The notes under the pieces were generated by a model. It ran no database searches, was not told the origin of the DNA, and was given only the letters and a program-made list of their open reading frames with translations. 8,443 nt of DNA from Muribaculaceae bacterium (GTDB lineage Bacteria > Bacteroidota > Bacteroidia > Bacteroidales > Muribaculaceae), in assembly GCA_017545095.1 (NCBI GenBank), contig JAFYCU010000011.1, positions 1-8,443 of the forward strand, in the 5' to 3' direction. Position numbers and translations under genes: made by a program. Of the stretch, positions 6,311 to 8,443 are shown piece by piece; the stretch's first letter is position 1; every line of letters begins with the position of its first letter.

Positions 6311-7117
6311 ATGATGAAACGATATATCACCACCTTGTTGTTAGGCTTGTTGCTGCTGTCGTGCAGCACAGTGAAAGAGAACAATCTGGCCTATTTCAAG
6401 AACCTGCCGTCGGCATCCACGGGCACGCTGCCAGCCGGTGTGTCGCCCGAGCTCACCCTGCGTCCGGCCGATGAGCTGACGGTGACCGTGTCGTCGCTGG
6501 TGCCCGAGGCCACAGCGATGTTCAACGCACCGCAGAGCAATGCCGCCCGTAGCGGTGATGTGAGCACCACGCTGGCACCCCGGCTGGCCACCCATGTGGT
6601 GGACCAGCAGGGCTGCATCGAGCTGCCTGTGATTGGGCGGCTACACGTGGCAGGGATGACCACCGCACAGGTCGAAGAGACCATCCGCACCCAAGTAGCC
6701 GCACAAGTCAAAGATCCATACGTTCAAGTGCGCTTAGTTGGTTACTATGTGAATGTGATGGGCGAGGTGCGCCAGCCCAAGCGCATCACCGTGGCCCAGG
6801 AGCGCTACACCGTGCTCGATGCCCTGGCCGAGTGCGGCGACCTCACCGAGTGGGGCCAACGCGACGGCGTGGTGGTGATCAGGGAGCACAACGGCGGCAA
6901 CGAATACTACCGCCTGAACCTGGCCGACACCCAACTCATGAACTCACCCGCATTCTTCCTGCAACAGAACGATGTGGTGTATGTGGAGCCAAACAAGATT
7001 AAAATCGACAACTCCAAGTATAACCAAAACAATGCTTTCAAGTTGTCGGTGATATCCACCGTTGTGAGTGCCACCAGTGTGATAGCGTCGCTGGTGATTG
7101 CCCTGACCGTGAAGTGA
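6311..7117 (+). CDS. Wza-like outer-membrane polysaccharide export lipoprotein (OPX family)
   Basis: This is a 268-residue lipoprotein with a short signal peptide ending in the lipobox LLSC, so Cys18 is the probable lipidation site. Residues about 48-142 form the polysaccharide export domain (RPADELTVTVSS, then VVDQQGCIELPVIGRLHVAG and VAAQVKDPYVQVRL). Residues about 144-225 resemble an SLBB domain (YYVNVMGEVRQPKRI, then LQQNDVVYVEPNK). A hydrophobic C-terminal helix (about 243-266) may insert in the outer membrane, comparable with the membrane-spanning helix of Wza and common in Bacteroidetes OPX proteins. An insertion of small and polar residues at about 70-92 lengthens the export domain. 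It would form the outer-membrane channel for the polymer made with the neighbouring flippase and polymerase. The codon at 6314 is an alternative ATG. No Wzc-type partner is in view. Confidence 0.92.
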   Translation: MMKRYITTLLLGLLLLSCSTVKENNLAYFKNLPSASTGTLPAGVSPELTLRPADELTVTVSSLVPEATAMFNAPQSNAARSGDVSTTLAPRLATHVVDQQGCIELPVIGRLHVAGMTTAQVEETIRTQVAAQVKDPYVQVRLVGYYVNVMGEVRQPKRITVAQERYTVLDALAECGDLTEWGQRDGVVVIREHNGGNEYYRLNLADTQLMNSPAFFLQQNDVVYVEPNKIKIDNSKYNQNNAFKLSVISTVVSATSVIASLVIALTVK

Positions 7118-8352
7118 TACGCCTCGACAAGATATGCACATGGACGCTCATCGTGTGCCTGGCGGGCATGATTTGGAGCGGTTCGCTGGTCAAGTGGCTT
7201 GACGAGCTGGCGTGCTACACGCTGCTCGCGATTGGGTTGCTCGACTGCGTGGTGAACCACCGCTGGCGTGTCTACCGGCCCCTATTGCTCACACTGGCCG
7301 TGATGTCGGCCTATGTGGTTTATTCGTGTTTCAAGCCCTACAACACGCTGCCCTACATAGTGATGGACGCGATTATCGAGCTTAAGCCCTTCGTGCCGCT
7401 CATGGTGGTTGTGGCCATCAAGCCGCGCATCACCGAAGGAGAGAAATCCATCCTCAAAGGGCTGACCCTGCTCAACACGGCCTTGGTCATCGCGCTCTAC
7501 TTCATGACCATGTTCCGTGAATACACCCTTGAGATGCACATCATGTATTTGGGAGCCTCATGCCTGGTGAATATGCTGGTGTGGATCTATTGCAGCATCG
7601 ACGACGAAGGCCACGTTTCACGACGCGATATGGCCGTTGCCCTCGCCATGCTGGCTATTGGATTGGGATGCACGCGGGCAAAGTATTATGGCGAGGCTGT
7701 GGTGGTAGTGTTTTTCCTGCTGCTGTACCGTCCCCGGATGTTCCACGGTGCCAAACCCGCCCACTGGCTGCTGGCCATTGCGATGGTGGCAACCGTAGTG
7801 GCGGTGAGCTGGAACAAGATTTCCTATTACTTCATCACTGGCAACAGCGACTCACTTGACCCTACAGTAATCGAGTCGTTTGCACGCCCCGTGCTCTATG
7901 CCACCGGCGGCCTCATTCTCATCAGCGAGATTCCGTTGGGGTCGGGGTTGGCTTCATTTGCCAGTTATGCCTCGCAAGCCCATTACTCACAGCTCTATCA
8001 TGAGTATGGCATCAGCAAGATTCATGGCCTCTCGGAAGATTTCGGAGACTTTATCTGCGATGCATTCTACCCCAGTCTAGCACAATTTGGTATGGTGGGC
8101 GTGGTGTTGTTTGTAACCTATTTTGTATGGGCTTTCGCACCCGTAAAACGGCTCCTGCGCGAATCCCCATCCAGATATCGCTACCACTACGCGCTGGCAG
8201 CCATCATCATCTGCTTTATGCTCATCGAATGCGTGGCCAGCACGCTACTCATGCAATCGTGGGGGTTGCTCACCATGCTCTTGCTCGCATTCATCACAAG
8301 CAATGGGAAACAAGCGTTTTTAGAGCAAACGAGTAGACAAATAAACGAGTAG
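7114..8352 (+). CDS. Wzy/WaaL-like O-antigen polymerase or ligase
   Basis: This 412-residue protein has many hydrophobic segments and one large polar loop (about 238-325), the layout of O-antigen polymerases (Wzy) and ligases (WaaL) that act on the periplasmic face of the inner membrane. The loop contains the pattern FARPVLYATGGLILISEIPL (256-275) followed by GSGLASFAS, and then a later HGLSEDFGDFICDAFYP, typical of this superfamily; R258 fits the conserved loop arginine. Polymerase is more likely than ligase because it sits beside flippase and export genes, but sequence alone does not separate them. The start is a GTG at 7114 that overlaps the TGA of the export gene (GTGA), implying translational coupling; the next in-frame Met (residue 19) would cut into the first helix. 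The 3' end contains a 13-bp direct repeat that determines the stop codon. Confidence 0.87.
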   Translation: MIRLDKICTWTLIVCLAGMIWSGSLVKWLDELACYTLLAIGLLDCVVNHRWRVYRPLLLTLAVMSAYVVYSCFKPYNTLPYIVMDAIIELKPFVPLMVVVAIKPRITEGEKSILKGLTLLNTALVIALYFMTMFREYTLEMHIMYLGASCLVNMLVWIYCSIDDEGHVSRRDMAVALAMLAIGLGCTRAKYYGEAVVVVFFLLLYRPRMFHGAKPAHWLLAIAMVATVVAVSWNKISYYFITGNSDSLDPTVIESFARPVLYATGGLILISEIPLGSGLASFASYASQAHYSQLYHEYGISKIHGLSEDFGDFICDAFYPSLAQFGMVGVVLFVTYFVWAFAPVKRLLRESPSRYRYHYALAAIIICFMLIECVASTLLMQSWGLLTMLLLAFITSNGKQAFLEQTSRQINE

Positions 8353-8355
8353 ACA
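8327..8355 (+). repeat. 13-bp tandem-like direct repeat across the polymerase stop codon
   Basis: AAACGAGTAGACA occurs at 8327-8339 and again at 8343-8355, a period of 16 bases. Because 16 is not a multiple of three, the two copies are read in different frames: the first encodes part of QTSR, the second supplies the stop (GAG TAG). It looks like a slippage or duplication product. Confidence 0.75.
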
Positions 8356-8443
8356 TGCGTTTTTCAGATACAATCTATAATATACAATATAAGATTTATT
8401 CAATAACATACAATCTAACATCTCACAATGGACTCACCTACTC
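8353..8443 (+). other. AT-rich spacer after the polymerase gene
   Basis: The 91 bases are strongly AT-rich compared with the operon. ATACAATCTA is present twice (8368-8377 and 8408-8417), with a further TACAAT at 8383-8388. No TAnnTTTG box and no terminator hairpin were found. An ATG at 8355 opens a frame to the window edge, but its AT-rich composition argues against coding. Confidence 0.5.
8428..8443 (+). CDS. Possible start of the next operon gene (partial)
   Basis: An ATG at 8428 begins the frame M-D-S-P-T, still open at the window edge. The sequence changes here from AT-rich spacer to more balanced composition, which is what a gene start would look like. With only five codons no family can be assigned. 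In this position a glycosyltransferase or other polysaccharide gene would be expected, which is inference from context. Confidence 0.3.

Noticed and set aside
8355..8443. ATG at 8355 opening a frame to the window edge
   Set aside because: The codons are AT-rich Ile/Tyr/Asn/Thr repeats unlike the neighbouring genes, and the ATG lies in a duplicated stretch; the ATG at 8428 is a slightly better candidate.

Overview
The window looks like a chromosomal piece of a Bacteroidales bacterium (Muribaculaceae/Prevotellaceae-like; this is inference). Two things point there. First, TAnnTTTG promoter boxes of the Bacteroidetes type stand in front of four genes, and no obvious Shine-Dalgarno sequences were noticed. 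Second, the protein families fit: a secreted M6 metallopeptidase with FN3 and 'FGTVNVG' C-terminal modules, and a polysaccharide export lipoprotein with a C-terminal membrane helix. The DNA from about 2400 to 8300 is GC-rich, while the left 2.2 kb and the intergenic spacers are visibly more AT-rich.

Layout. Positions 1-2006 (minus) hold the 5' part of a secreted M6 metallopeptidase gene that runs off the left edge. Positions 2007-2400 are non-coding: an AT-rich promoter/leader half for the protease and a GC-rich half with palindromes behind the next gene. Positions 2401-3225 (minus) encode a Cof-type HAD-IIB phosphatase. A 123-bp divergent promoter region separates it from a 10-helix EamA/DMT transporter at 3349-4272 (plus). 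After a 300-bp AT-rich spacer, a plus-strand polysaccharide operon begins. It contains a 78-residue protein of unknown function (4573-4809), a MOP-superfamily Wzx-like flippase (4822-6273), a Wza-like outer-membrane export lipoprotein (6311-7117) and a Wzy/WaaL-like O-antigen polymerase or ligase (7114-8352, GTG start, 4-base overlap). The last 91 bases are AT-rich and hold only a candidate start for the next gene.

How the genes fit together. The last four genes form a tight same-strand unit that would flip lipid-linked repeat units across the inner membrane, polymerise them in the periplasm and export the polymer through the outer membrane. Glycosyltransferases and a Wzc-type co-polymerase are not in view and probably lie to the right. 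The protease, phosphatase and EamA genes appear to be separate transcription units. I found no RNA genes, CRISPR arrays, IS elements or convincing intrinsic terminators. No clearly new multi-gene system is visible. The best leads are the unknown small protein heading the operon, promoter boxes lying exactly 4 nt before two start codons (leaderless mRNAs), and a 13-bp duplication that sets the stop codon of the polymerase.
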